Shown here in pieces: positions 24,300 through 33,093 of a DNA stretch of 64,000 nucleotides. The notes below the pieces were generated by a model that had not been told where the DNA came from, searched no databases, and saw only the letters and a list, made by a program, of their open reading frames with translations. The DNA is from Microvirga rosea (GTDB lineage Bacteria > Pseudomonadota > Alphaproteobacteria > Rhizobiales > Beijerinckiaceae). The stretch is from positions 620,001-684,000 of the forward strand of contig NZ_JAJDOP010000003.1 in NCBI RefSeq assembly GCF_020595095.1, read 5' to 3'. Made by a program: the position numbers and the translations under genes. How positions within the stretch are numbered: the stretch's first letter is position 1; every line of letters begins with the position of its first letter.

Positions 24300-24329
24300 G
24301 CCGGCCGCAACGCCGCGGCCGGCCCTTTT
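24300..24329 (+). terminator. Attenuator/stabilising hairpin after the sugar-binding protein gene
   Basis: GCCGGCCGC (24300-24308) pairs perfectly with GCGGCCGGC (24315-24323) across a 6-nt loop and is followed by CCTTTT. It lies inside the operon, so it probably causes partial termination or protects the upstream mRNA, raising the ratio of binding protein to permease. Confidence 0.7.
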
Positions 24330-24341
24330 ACAGAGGATTTC

Positions 24342-25247
24342 ATGAAGTCAGGATTTGGTCTTGATCTTGCGCGTCCGAGTCGCCGCCATTGGCTGGGCTA
24401 TCTCCTCCTTGCGCCGGCGGTCCTTCTCATCGGACTTATAATCATCTACCCACTGATCGTCTCGGTCGACATCTCGTTCCAGAACGTGAACATCGCCCGC
24501 CTCGATCAGCCACGGCGACCTTTCACGACGGCGAATTACGAGCGCCTCTTTTCATCTCCAGACTTTTGGAACGCGAGCTGGATTACGCTCAAACTCGTCG
24601 TCATCGTGAGCCTGTTCTGCTTTCTCCTGGGCCTCGGCACTGCTCTTCTCGTCAACAACAAGTTCAAAGGCCAAGCATTCGCCCGTCTTCTCGTAGCGCT
24701 CCCCTGGGCCGTCCCGGAAGTCATCGCCGTCGTTATCTTTGCGTGGATGTTCGATTCCTCCTTCGGATTGATGAACTGGGTCTTCATTAAACTCGGCTTC
24801 ATCGACACGACAGTAAACTGGTTCTCGTCGCCTGTAGCCGCGTTTGCAGTCGTATGCGTTACCATGATCTGGAAAGGCTATCCCTTCGTCTCGATCATGA
24901 TGCTGGCCGGCCTTCAATCCATCCCTGATGATTTCTATAATGCGGCCCGCGTCGACGGGGCCAATGCATGGCAGCGGCTGGTCAACATCACGATACCCTC
25001 CTTGATGCCTGTGCTCGGCGTCACTCTCATTCTGGTCATGCTCTGGGTCTTCAGAGATTTCTCCATCATCTACGTGATGACAGGCGGCGGGCCGCTCAAA
25101 GCAACGCAGACCCTGTCGATCATGACCTATGAGCAGGCATTCGGCTTCTTCAAGATGGGGTACGCTTCCGCGATCGGGGTCGTAACGCTCATTGTCTGCG
25201 TCATTGCCAGCCGTCTTATGATCGGTCGGGCTCCGGATAACATCTGA
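24342..25247 (+). CDS. Sugar ABC transporter permease (MalF-like)
   Basis: A 301-residue permease. Six membrane segments begin with WLGYLLLAPAVLLIGLIIIYPLIVSVDISF; the EAA loop reads FYNAARVDGANAWQRLVNITIPSLMPVL (about 202-229). These are standard for the MalF/UgpA group of sugar importers. It works with the second permease (start 25251) and the ATPase at 26100. The start ATG at 24342 has CAGAGGATTTC upstream, after the attenuator hairpin. Confidence 0.93.
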   Translation: MKSGFGLDLARPSRRHWLGYLLLAPAVLLIGLIIIYPLIVSVDISFQNVNIARLDQPRRPFTTANYERLFSSPDFWNASWITLKLVVIVSLFCFLLGLGTALLVNNKFKGQAFARLLVALPWAVPEVIAVVIFAWMFDSSFGLMNWVFIKLGFIDTTVNWFSSPVAAFAVVCVTMIWKGYPFVSIMMLAGLQSIPDDFYNAARVDGANAWQRLVNITIPSLMPVLGVTLILVMLWVFRDFSIIYVMTGGGPLKATQTLSIMTYEQAFGFFKMGYASAIGVVTLIVCVIASRLMIGRAPDNI

Positions 25248-25250
25248 GGC

Positions 25251-26087
25251 ATGGTCATGAAACGCAGCACACTTCATCAAACCACACTCTACGCAGCGGT
25301 ATTTCTTGTCTGCGCTTTTCTGATCTTCCCGATATATTGGCTGTTCATCACAGCAATATCGCCCCCGGATCAGTTACGGGTCTTGCCTCCGCGGTTTTGG
25401 CCTGAGATACCGCGCTGGGAAGTATTTGGACAAGTCATACGTGAGCGGCCGATCCTTCTCTGGCTTGGCAACTCGGCTCTCGCCGCGATCGGGAGCGTCA
25501 TTCTCTCGATGACTGTTTCCGTACTTGCCGGGTACAGCCTGTCACGATTTAGAGTACGTGGCGGTCAGTCGCTCGGCCTTTTCATCCTTACGGCAAAGAT
25601 GCTTCCGGCGACGCTCCTGGTGATTCCGTTGTTTGGAATCTTTCGGACCATGGACCTGATCGGCAGCCTTTGGTCGATCATCCTTGCGCACGCTACCCTG
25701 ATCATCCCATTCACCACTTGGATGCTGAAAGGGTATTTCGACACGATCCCACGCGAACTGGAGCAAGCAGCCATGGTGGATGGCTGTTCGCCCTTGGGAG
25801 CGATGGTCCGCGTGATCCTTCCGGTCTCTGCGCCCGGTCTCGCGGCAACGGCGCTCTACGGCTTCGTATTGTCGTGGTCCGATTACGCCTACGCTCGGAC
25901 ATTTCTCACAAATGCGCAGACGAATTGGACGGCCAATCTCGGCATTACGACAATGAAGGGCGAATACATCTCGAACTGGGGTGATATTTCTGCCGCCTCA
26001 ATTCTCATCGCCCTCCCCGTTCTGATTATCTATCTCTTTCTCGAGCGTTATCTCGTCGGTGGGCTGACTGCTGGTGCGGAAAAATAG
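25251..26087 (+). CDS. Sugar ABC transporter permease (MalG-like)
   Basis: A 278-residue permease with the characteristic early segment VFLVCAFLIFPIYWLFITAISPPDQL, the MalG-type TTWMLKGYFDTIPRELEQAAMVDGCSPLGAMVRVILPVSAPGL EAA loop and a C-terminal MKGEYISNWGDISAASIL stretch. Either ATG 25251 or 25257 could be the start. Only 3 bp separate it from the MalF-like gene. Confidence 0.92.
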   Translation: MVMKRSTLHQTTLYAAVFLVCAFLIFPIYWLFITAISPPDQLRVLPPRFWPEIPRWEVFGQVIRERPILLWLGNSALAAIGSVILSMTVSVLAGYSLSRFRVRGGQSLGLFILTAKMLPATLLVIPLFGIFRTMDLIGSLWSIILAHATLIIPFTTWMLKGYFDTIPRELEQAAMVDGCSPLGAMVRVILPVSAPGLAATALYGFVLSWSDYAYARTFLTNAQTNWTANLGITTMKGEYISNWGDISAASILIALPVLIIYLFLERYLVGGLTAGAEK

Positions 26088-26099
26088 TGGAGTAGCGGC

Positions 26100-27215
26100 A
26101 TGGCCGGCATTCACATAGAAAATGTGACCAAATCCTATGGACAACTCTCTGTTCTGAAAAACTTCTCGCTCGAGGTTTCGGATGGAGAATTCGTCGTCTT
26201 CGTTGGCCCTTCGGGCTGCGGCAAGTCGACCATGCTGAAAATCCTCGCGGGACTTGAGGAAGCCTCTTCGGGCACCATCCGGATCGGCGGGCGGGATGTC
26301 ACGGACTTGGCCCCTGGAGACCGGGACATTGCCATGGTCTTTCAAAACTACGCTCTTTATCCGCATCTCACGGTTCGCAAAAATATGGGCTTTGGCCTAA
26401 AAATGCGCGGAACCGATCCCACGGAGATCGATAAGCGCGTTACGGAGGCCGCCAAGATTCTCGGTGTCGATCACCTTCTGGATCGACGTCCGAAAGCTCT
26501 CTCCGGCGGGCAACGGCAGCGCGTCGCTCTCGGTCGGGCCATCGTTCGTGAGCCCCAGGCCTTCCTTATGGACGAGCCTCTATCAAATCTCGATGCCAAA
26601 TTGCGGGTCCATACACGGGCGGAAATCAGCGCTCTTCATAAGCGGCTTGGCGTTACTACCATTTATGTCACCCACGACCAGATCGAAGCGATGACGATGG
26701 CGGACCGCATCGTCATCATGAAGGACGGCGCTATTCAGCAAATCGCCGACCCCGATACGATGTTCAAGAAACCTGCCAATTTGTTCGTGGCAGGCTTTAT
26801 TGGCTCACCCGGAATGAACTTTTTGCGAGCCACCGTGAACACCAATGGTCCCTCACCGGCCGCTCGGATCTTTGGCTATGATGTTCCCTTGAGGATCCCT
26901 CAGTCCTTCGCTGGGCGCGAGGTCATCCTGGGCCTGCGTCCTGAGCACATTGCAGCTGGGCCAGGCGCGGTGACCTTCGATGTCATGCCAAGGCTCGTCG
27001 AAAGTCTCGGAAGTGAAAAATACGTTTACGTTGACGTACCCGTCGAGAACCGGGTCGAGGCTGCGCGGACGGGGGGCGACGAGCGGCGCGCCGACACCAT
27101 CATCGCGCGGCTCATTAATCCCGACGAGCGGGTTACGGAAGGACCCATAAAGTTGTCTTTCGATCCGGCTCGTCTTCACCTTTTTGACGCAACCACGCAA
27201 GCATCTATCGAGTGA
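26100..27215 (+). CDS. Sugar ABC transporter ATP-binding protein (UgpC/MalK-like)
   Basis: A 371-residue ATPase. Walker A GPSGCGKST (about 36-44), signature LSGGQRQRV, Walker B FLMDEPLSNLDAKLR and switch VTHDQIEAM are all intact, and the C-terminal half holds the MalK-type regulatory/TOBE region (GFIGSPGMNFLRA, LGLRPEHI). It energises the sugar importer. It overlaps the next gene's GTG start, so the epimerase is translationally coupled. Confidence 0.94.
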   Translation: MAGIHIENVTKSYGQLSVLKNFSLEVSDGEFVVFVGPSGCGKSTMLKILAGLEEASSGTIRIGGRDVTDLAPGDRDIAMVFQNYALYPHLTVRKNMGFGLKMRGTDPTEIDKRVTEAAKILGVDHLLDRRPKALSGGQRQRVALGRAIVREPQAFLMDEPLSNLDAKLRVHTRAEISALHKRLGVTTIYVTHDQIEAMTMADRIVIMKDGAIQQIADPDTMFKKPANLFVAGFIGSPGMNFLRATVNTNGPSPAARIFGYDVPLRIPQSFAGREVILGLRPEHIAAGPGAVTFDVMPRLVESLGSEKYVYVDVPVENRVEAARTGGDERRADTIIARLINPDERVTEGPIKLSFDPARLHLFDATTQASIE

Positions 27216-28210
27216 GCATCAACATGGCTATCCTTGTCACCGGCAGCGCAGGACGTGTCGGGTCAAAAGTCGTTCAGCGGCTCCTTGACGAAGGAAATCT
27301 TGTTACGGGATTTGATCTGAAGCCTTCTGTTATCAACCATCGCAATTATCGCGAGGTGGTCGGCTCTTTTGACGACAGAACGGCGGCTGCCAACGCTGTC
27401 GAGGGAACAACCGCGATCCTACATCTTGGCGCCTTCATGTCCTGGCTGCCCGCCGATGCCGAGAAACTGCACCGAGCGAATGTGGATGGAACGCGTGTTC
27501 TTCTTGAGCAGGCCGCCCGGGTAAAACCTGAGAGGATACTGTTCGCGAGTTCTGGCGAAGTGTATCCGGAGAATGTACCAGACTACCTTCCCGTCGACGA
27601 GGAACACCCGCTCAAACCTCGCTCATCTTATGGGCTTACAAAACTGCTCGGTGAGGAGATCGTCCGTTTCTTCGAACGCACGTCAGGCATTCCGGCCACG
27701 ATCCTCAGATTCTCCCACACCCAGGACGCGGCGGAGCTTTTGGATCCCTCCAGCTTCTTCTCTGGACCTCGCTTTTTCCTACACGCAAAAATTCGCCAGC
27801 AGGAGAACCTGGGGAATACGGCCGCGGTCCAGCGTTTAATGGCGGTGGATGATGGTCGGGAGGCTCTCGTGGTTTCACGCAACGAGAACGGGCGCCCATT
27901 CAAGATGCACATTACCGACACGCGCGACATGATAGATGGGATTCTCCTCGCGCTGAAGAGTCCCAAAGCGGCTGGACGCACATACAATCTTGGCGCAACC
28001 ACCCCCGTCGATTTCGCGGAAGCACTGCCTCTCATGGCCAAAATGACGGATCTACCCTTAAAGACCGTCGATTTGCCGGGTAGTGGTGTTTATTACGAGA
28101 CATCGAACGCTCGCATCCGGGAAGAACTTGGATTTGATCCGAAGTGGACGATAGAACGTATGATCTCGGAAGCGGCCGCTGCCAGAGCCGCCAGAGCGAA
28201 GGTCGCATAA
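27212..28210 (+). CDS. NAD(P)-dependent epimerase/dehydratase-family protein (extended SDR)
   Basis: A 332-residue extended SDR. The cofactor motif VTGSAGRVGSKVV is GxxGxxG, LHLGAF follows, the catalytic Ser is in FASSGEVYPE, and YGLTK (Tyr-x3-Lys) comes near residue 145. The protein resembles uronate dehydrogenases and nucleotide-sugar epimerases; in this operon, a sugar or sugar-acid dehydrogenase role is more probable than nucleotide-sugar metabolism. The start is a GTG at 27212 overlapping the previous stop, with ATG 27224 as alternative. It sits between the transporter ATPase and the IclR-lactonase fusion. Confidence 0.85.
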   Translation: MSINMAILVTGSAGRVGSKVVQRLLDEGNLVTGFDLKPSVINHRNYREVVGSFDDRTAAANAVEGTTAILHLGAFMSWLPADAEKLHRANVDGTRVLLEQAARVKPERILFASSGEVYPENVPDYLPVDEEHPLKPRSSYGLTKLLGEEIVRFFERTSGIPATILRFSHTQDAAELLDPSSFFSGPRFFLHAKIRQQENLGNTAAVQRLMAVDDGREALVVSRNENGRPFKMHITDTRDMIDGILLALKSPKAAGRTYNLGATTPVDFAEALPLMAKMTDLPLKTVDLPGSGVYYETSNARIREELGFDPKWTIERMISEAAAARAARAKVA

Positions 28211-28212
28211 TC

Positions 28213-29922
28213 GTGGACAATCCGCGCGTAGCTCCTCCGGAAGAAAGAGAGGTCCCGACCGGCGCCGCAGCGTTGGCCAAAGGGCTCTACCTTCTGGACG
28301 TAATTGGAGAACATCCAACGCCCCTGAGATTCAAGGATCTTCAGGCGGCAACCAAGTTGTCCAAAGGCACCCTCGCGCGGATGCTCAATACGCTCGTTCT
28401 GTTTCGTCTCGTTCGCCATGAAGAGAGCGACAATACATACCGCCTCGGGCATCGGTTGTTCGAGCTGGCTCACCGCGTGTGGGAGTCCTTCGACCTTCGC
28501 GGAGCGGCCGCCCCTATCGTCGAACGCCTTGCAGATGAGACACGGGAAACCGTTGCCCTATGCTCGATCGACGGTCATGAAGTCCTCTACATTGACCAGA
28601 AAAGCCGTGGCGGCGCATTCGGATTTCGCATTGAGATCGGACGGCGGGCCCCTCTGCACTGTACGGCGGGCGGCAAGGCGCTTCTTGCCTTTGCGTCGCC
28701 ACACGAGCGCCGTGCCATGCTCGAAGTGGGATCGCTCGAGCGCTTCACGAACAGAACCATCGTCGACGAAGACGCGCTCATGGCCGATCTCGCCTTGGCC
28801 CGGGCCCGTGGTTATGCCATTTCCCTTGAAGAGCATGTTTCCGGCGTCGTCTCGGTAGCCGCTCCGATCTTCGACCATACAGGTCGTGGAATCGCGGCAA
28901 TCGGTGTCTTTGGGCCGAGCTCGCGCCTATCGAACGACCGACTTCATACGACGGGTCGCGACCTCATGGCAGCGGCACGTCAGATATCCGGCAACGTCGG
29001 CGCAATGCCGATGAATATCAACCCGCAGAGCCGGACATTGGCTTACTCGCAGAGTGATGCCGAATGTGTTCTTCCCTGGGGTGCACACCTGGCCGAAGGT
29101 CCTGTTTGGCACCCTCACGAAAAGCGTCTCTATTGGGTCGATATCCTGGCTCCGTCCGCTCATCGCTTTGACCCGATCACGAGAGTGAACGAAGAAGTCG
29201 TTCTCCCCCGCCTCGTGAGCGCCATTGTTCCACGCCGGGGGGGCGGCCTTGCGGCTCTTACCCAGAGCGGCCTCGAAGCCTTGGATTTTAGCAGCGGGAA
29301 GCTGGAATCCATCGTCGATCCGGAGGCTGATGTTCCTGACAATCGCTTCAACGATGGCAAATGTGATCGGCTCGGCCGCCTCTGGGGCGGCACGATGCGC
29401 CTGGATGCAAGCCGGGCGACGGGCGCGCTTTATGCAATTGACGGGCAAAAATCCTGGCGCCGAATGGCATCCGGTTTCACCGTAGCCAACGGCCTGGATT
29501 GGAGTCCTGACGGGCGAACATTCTATTTTGCCGATTCCGCGCCGGGGCGCGTTTATGCCTATGATTTCGATCTAGCAACAGGGACGATCGACAACCGTCG
29601 GGTTTTTGCAACGGTCGATGCTCAGGATGGTCGTCCGGACGGCCTGGCAGTCGATAGCGAAGGCTTTCTATGGTGCGCGATCTGGGATGGCTGGTGTGTA
29701 CGGCGCTATGCGCCGGATGGGCAGCTTGAACGTGAGGTTCGTCTTCCAGTCCCAAGGCCGACAAGCGTCGCGTTTGGAGGTGAGGACCTCAAGACTCTTT
29801 TCATCACGACAGCCCGAATTCGACTTCCCTCCCGAGTCCTTTCAGAGGCGCCCTTCTCCGGGGGCCTCTTCGCCATGCCGGCTCCGGCTGCGGGACTGCC
29901 TGTCTCGGAGTTCGCAGGTTGA
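28213..29922 (+). CDS. IclR regulator fused to SMP-30/gluconolactonase domain
   Basis: A 569-residue protein with two complete modules in a single uninterrupted frame. Residues about 18-75 form the winged helix (AKGLYLLDVIGEH, FKDLQAATKLSKGTLARMLNTLVLFRLV). Residues about 95-265 form an IclR effector domain (RRAPLHCTAGGKALLAFA, SGVVSVAAPIFDHTGRGIAAIGVFGP). Residues about 287-560 form a six-bladed SMP-30/lactonase with apparent metal ligands Glu295 (AEGPVW), Asn426 (VANGLDW) and Asp476 (RPDGLAVD), plus the substrate-side Asn380-Asp381 (NRFNDGK). The lactonase part should therefore be active on an aldonolactone. The start is a GTG at 28213, two bases after the upstream stop. As the third IclR domain in the window, it probably regulates this operon while hydrolysing a lactone intermediate. 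Confidence 0.9.
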   Translation: MDNPRVAPPEEREVPTGAAALAKGLYLLDVIGEHPTPLRFKDLQAATKLSKGTLARMLNTLVLFRLVRHEESDNTYRLGHRLFELAHRVWESFDLRGAAAPIVERLADETRETVALCSIDGHEVLYIDQKSRGGAFGFRIEIGRRAPLHCTAGGKALLAFASPHERRAMLEVGSLERFTNRTIVDEDALMADLALARARGYAISLEEHVSGVVSVAAPIFDHTGRGIAAIGVFGPSSRLSNDRLHTTGRDLMAAARQISGNVGAMPMNINPQSRTLAYSQSDAECVLPWGAHLAEGPVWHPHEKRLYWVDILAPSAHRFDPITRVNEEVVLPRLVSAIVPRRGGGLAALTQSGLEALDFSSGKLESIVDPEADVPDNRFNDGKCDRLGRLWGGTMRLDASRATGALYAIDGQKSWRRMASGFTVANGLDWSPDGRTFYFADSAPGRVYAYDFDLATGTIDNRRVFATVDAQDGRPDGLAVDSEGFLWCAIWDGWCVRRYAPDGQLEREVRLPVPRPTSVAFGGEDLKTLFITTARIRLPSRVLSEAPFSGGLFAMPAPAAGLPVSEFAG

Positions 29923-30680
29923 CCCTTGCTCGTTATTTTGATCTCGCCTCCCGCGTGGCGCTGGTAACCGGTGGAGCTGATGGTATTGGCCGAGCCGTCG
30001 TCGAAGCTCTGTCGCAACAAGGCGCAAAGGTCGCTTTCATAGATCTTGATCAGGCAAAAGGAGAGGCCTTGGCGGCTCGTTTGCGCGATGCAGGCGCAGA
30101 CGTTGTCTTTGAGGCTGTCGATCTGCGCGACGTTGCGGCCACGCGGGGCGCAATTGAAAAGCTCAAGGACGAGTTCGGCCCCTTCTCCATCTGTGTCAAC
30201 AATGCTGGGCACGACGAGCGTCATCGCTTCGATGACGTAAATGAGGAGTATTGGGACGATCGGTTCGCAGTTAATCTCCGGCCCATGATGTTCGTGAGCC
30301 AGGCCGTTGTGCCAGGCATGAGAGCCATTGGTGGAGGCTCGATCGTCAATCTCGGATCGACCTCGTGGATGCAAGGCGCCCCGGGTCTTATTGCGTACAC
30401 AACCGCGAAGTCTGCCGTCCTTGGCTTTACGCGCTCCCTGGCTCGCGAACTTGGCCCTGACAATATCCGTGTGAACTGCGTCACCCCAGGCTGGGTGATG
30501 ACCGAGCGCCAGCGGAAGCTCTGGTGGACCCCCGAAAAATGGGCAGCCGCAGAGGCGAGGCAGTCAATCAAGGGCGAGATAGCTCCCGAGGATGTTGCAG
30601 CCATGGTGATTTTCCTTTGCTCGGACGTTGCCAGACGATGCACGGGGCAGAACTACATCGTCGATGCCGGGGTGGTTTGA
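29919..30680 (+). CDS. SDR-family oxidoreductase (sugar dehydrogenase-like)
   Basis: A 253-residue classical SDR: TGGADGIG cofactor loop, IDLDQAK (acidic, NAD-favouring), NNAGHD, STSWM with catalytic Ser, and YTTAK as Tyr-x3-Lys. The C-terminal CTGQNYIVDAGVV is standard. The TTG start overlaps the stop of the fusion gene, so the pair is translationally coupled. In this operon it could oxidise an aldose to the lactone that the SMP-30 domain opens; galactose dehydrogenases of this class exist. That is an inference from context. Confidence 0.88.
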   Translation: MTLARYFDLASRVALVTGGADGIGRAVVEALSQQGAKVAFIDLDQAKGEALAARLRDAGADVVFEAVDLRDVAATRGAIEKLKDEFGPFSICVNNAGHDERHRFDDVNEEYWDDRFAVNLRPMMFVSQAVVPGMRAIGGGSIVNLGSTSWMQGAPGLIAYTTAKSAVLGFTRSLARELGPDNIRVNCVTPGWVMTERQRKLWWTPEKWAAAEARQSIKGEIAPEDVAAMVIFLCSDVARRCTGQNYIVDAGVV

Positions 30681-30686
30681 CCTGCC

Positions 30687-32114
30687 ATGTTCGGATTGAC
30701 TGAGATTCTCGATGCATCCTGCATCGTCACTGATCCCGGCGATATGGCTCCCTATCTCTCCGACTGGCGGGGAGTGGCAAGAGGGTCTGCGCAGGCTGTC
30801 GTGCGGCCACGGACCACGGAGGATGTCGCCCGTATCATGAAGTGGGCCTCGCGGACCAGAACTCCAATTGTTCCACAAGGGGGAAACACCGGTCTGTCGG
30901 GAGGTGCGACCCCCGATCGAACCGGCAACGCCGTCATCCTGTCGTTGGAACGGCTCAACCGCATTCTATCTGTCGATCCTCTCGGGAACACCCTTGTAGC
31001 CCAAGCAGGCTGCGTCCTCGCCAATGTGCAGAAGGCAGCAGCGGATTCAGGCCGTCTGTTTCCGGTCAGTCTCGGAAGTGAAGGTACATGCCAAATCGGA
31101 GGCGTTATCGCGACGAATGCAGGCGGCATTAATGTCCTGCGATATGGGATGACACGGGACCTCGTCCTCGGCCTTGAATATGTCACTGCGCAGGGTGAGA
31201 TCGTTCGTGGCCCCAAAAAGCTCCGCAAGAACAATGCGGGCTACGACCTGCGCCATCTTCTAATCGGATCCGAGGGAACTCTCGCCGTAATCACCACGGC
31301 GGCTCTGAGAATTGTTCGGCCGGCATCGACCCGGTTGAGTTCACTCGCGGCGTGCGAGACGCCAGAGGACGCGTTAGCCCTTCTCGGGATCCTTCGCGCC
31401 GTAGCGGGTGAGGATATCGTGGCTTTCGAGTTCATGTGCGGCACCGAAATGAACCTCGTCCGGTCCCGCTTTCCGAATTTGCGCTATCCCTTTGCAGCAG
31501 AGTATCCCTGGTTTGTCTTCGTCGAGCTAGGAAGCGAGCACACGGAAATTGCAGACGGACGTCTTGAAGAAGCGCTCGCTCAAGCAATGGAGAAAGGTAT
31601 CGTCACGGATGCCATACTGAGCAGGAGTGAAACCCAATCTAAAGACATCTGGCACTTGCGCTTCGCTGTTTCGGAGGCGAACCGACTCGCAGGCCCGACG
31701 GTTTCTCACGATGTGAGTGTTGCGACCGAAGACGTAGCAAAGCTAATCAATGACGTCTCTTTGCACATCAAGGAGAAATTTCCGAATGCTGTTCCTCTCT
31801 TTGTCGGGCACTTGGGAGATGGGAACATCCACGTGAACATCCTCTTCCCTCCAGACGTTTCGCTGGACATGGATGCTTATAGAGACACAGCCCGCAGGGT
31901 GAGCGATGACATCTACAAATTCGTCAGCGCGCTCCATGGGAGCATTTCGGCAGAACACGGAATTGGCCGTTTCAAGCTCGCCGCACTCGAGCGCACGGCG
32001 GATCCGGTCGAACTCGGGATGATGCATTTGATCAAGAAGGCATTTGATCCCGAGGGCATTTTGAACCCGGGTGCAGTGCTGAACAGCTCATTCAAAGCTT
32101 CACAACCTAACTGA
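30687..32114 (+). CDS. FAD-binding oxidoreductase, GlcD/D-2-hydroxyacid dehydrogenase type
   Basis: A 475-residue VAO/PCMH-family flavoenzyme. The FAD site reads VVRPRTTEDVARIMKWA, then PQGGNTGLSGGATP and LGSEGTCQIGGVIATNAGGINVLRYGMTRDLVLGLEYVT. The C-terminal half has the GHLGDGNIHVNILFP metal/substrate motif and the AEHGIGRFK signature of the D-2-hydroxyglutarate/D-lactate dehydrogenase group. It oxidises a D-2-hydroxy acid, donating electrons to an ETF or the respiratory chain. In this locus the substrate may be the end product of the aldolase step, for example glycolate or D-lactate. Only 6 bp separate it from the SDR. Confidence 0.92.
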   Translation: MFGLTEILDASCIVTDPGDMAPYLSDWRGVARGSAQAVVRPRTTEDVARIMKWASRTRTPIVPQGGNTGLSGGATPDRTGNAVILSLERLNRILSVDPLGNTLVAQAGCVLANVQKAAADSGRLFPVSLGSEGTCQIGGVIATNAGGINVLRYGMTRDLVLGLEYVTAQGEIVRGPKKLRKNNAGYDLRHLLIGSEGTLAVITTAALRIVRPASTRLSSLAACETPEDALALLGILRAVAGEDIVAFEFMCGTEMNLVRSRFPNLRYPFAAEYPWFVFVELGSEHTEIADGRLEEALAQAMEKGIVTDAILSRSETQSKDIWHLRFAVSEANRLAGPTVSHDVSVATEDVAKLINDVSLHIKEKFPNAVPLFVGHLGDGNIHVNILFPPDVSLDMDAYRDTARRVSDDIYKFVSALHGSISAEHGIGRFKLAALERTADPVELGMMHLIKKAFDPEGILNPGAVLNSSFKASQPN

Positions 32115-32138
32115 CGACCTTGCAGGAACCGGCTTTCA

Positions 32139-33020
32139 ATGATCACAATCACCAACCAAGCCCTCACTGTTGAGGTTTCTCCCCTCGGTGCCGAACTGCA
32201 ATCCGTTGTCGACGGAACCGGAGCGTCATGGCTCTGGCACGGCGATCCGACCTTTTGGGCCGGGCGAGCGCCGCTTCTATTTCCTGTCATTGGGAGGAGT
32301 TTCGAAGGAAACGTCCTGATCGATGGCACGTCCTTCCCGATGGATGGCCACGGCTTTGCTCGCACGAGTCGCTTCGCCCTGCGAGAGCAATCAAGTACCC
32401 ATTGCATTCTGCGTCTGGAGGATAGCGAGGAAACGCAAAGGCGTTTTCCCTTCCGCTTTGCCCTCGATATGACATTTTCCCTCGATGGGTCATCTTTGTA
32501 TATCGAGGCATGTGTCGTTAATCGCGATAGCAGGGTACTGCCGTTCTGCTTTGGATTTCACCCGGCTTTTCCCTGGCCTCTCGCCGGATCGGCAACAGCA
32601 AACCACGAGGTTCATCTTGAGCCCAATGTGACGCCCACATTGCTGCGGATCGATGAACAAGGCCTCCTGAAAGATGACCGCTATCCGTCACCCTTTTCCG
32701 ATGGAGTCCTGAGACTGGACTCGAGCCTCTTTACACAGGACGCGATGATCTTCGATGAACCAGGTATCAAGAGCGTCTGGTATGGGGTACCTGGGAAGCC
32801 CGGCATACGCGTCGAGTATGACAATCTCCCACAACTCGGAATTTGGACAAAGCCGGGCGCACCGTTCCTATGTATTGAGCCTTGGCATGGATTGCCGGCT
32901 CCTTCAGGCCGGCAGGAAGCCCTCGAAAGCCGACGAGGCGTTGCTTGCCTCGATCCTGGAGAAACAATGCGTTTCCCAATGAAGCTGGCCTTCGCTGCCG
33001 ACCAAACTCGTGGATTATAA
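32139..33020 (+). CDS. Aldose 1-epimerase-family protein
   Basis: A 293-residue mutarotase-like protein. ITNQALTVEVSPLGAELQSVVDGTGASWLWHGDPTFWAGRAPLLFPVIGR is the GalM-like N-terminus of the LacX/YeaD-type subgroup, followed by MDGHGFARTSRF (catalytic-type His) and FGFHPAFPWPL, and by CIEPWHGLPA near the C-terminus. It interconverts sugar anomers, which fits the last position of a sugar-oxidation operon. A hairpin at 33054 follows. Start ATG at 32139. Confidence 0.88.
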   Translation: MITITNQALTVEVSPLGAELQSVVDGTGASWLWHGDPTFWAGRAPLLFPVIGRSFEGNVLIDGTSFPMDGHGFARTSRFALREQSSTHCILRLEDSEETQRRFPFRFALDMTFSLDGSSLYIEACVVNRDSRVLPFCFGFHPAFPWPLAGSATANHEVHLEPNVTPTLLRIDEQGLLKDDRYPSPFSDGVLRLDSSLFTQDAMIFDEPGIKSVWYGVPGKPGIRVEYDNLPQLGIWTKPGAPFLCIEPWHGLPAPSGRQEALESRRGVACLDPGETMRFPMKLAFAADQTRGL

Positions 33021-33053
33021 GGTCAAGCTTAGAGATCTGGTCGAACTTGTGAC

Positions 33054-33073
33054 ATCAGGCCTTGATGCCTGAT
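33054..33073 (+). terminator. Hairpin at the end of the sugar-acid operon
   Basis: ATCAGGC (33054-33060) and GCCTGAT (33067-33073) form a 7-bp stem with a 6-nt loop, 34 bp after the operon's last stop codon. A run of T is lacking, so termination strength is uncertain. Confidence 0.45.
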
Positions 33074-33093
33074 CTGCATCTGATCTTCACTTC

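Noticed and set aside
22823-24343. A 506-codon minus-strand open frame opposite the sugar-binding protein gene
   Set aside because: The plus-strand frame has a clear signal peptide and binding-protein motifs; the antisense frame has no recognisable domain and no operon context.
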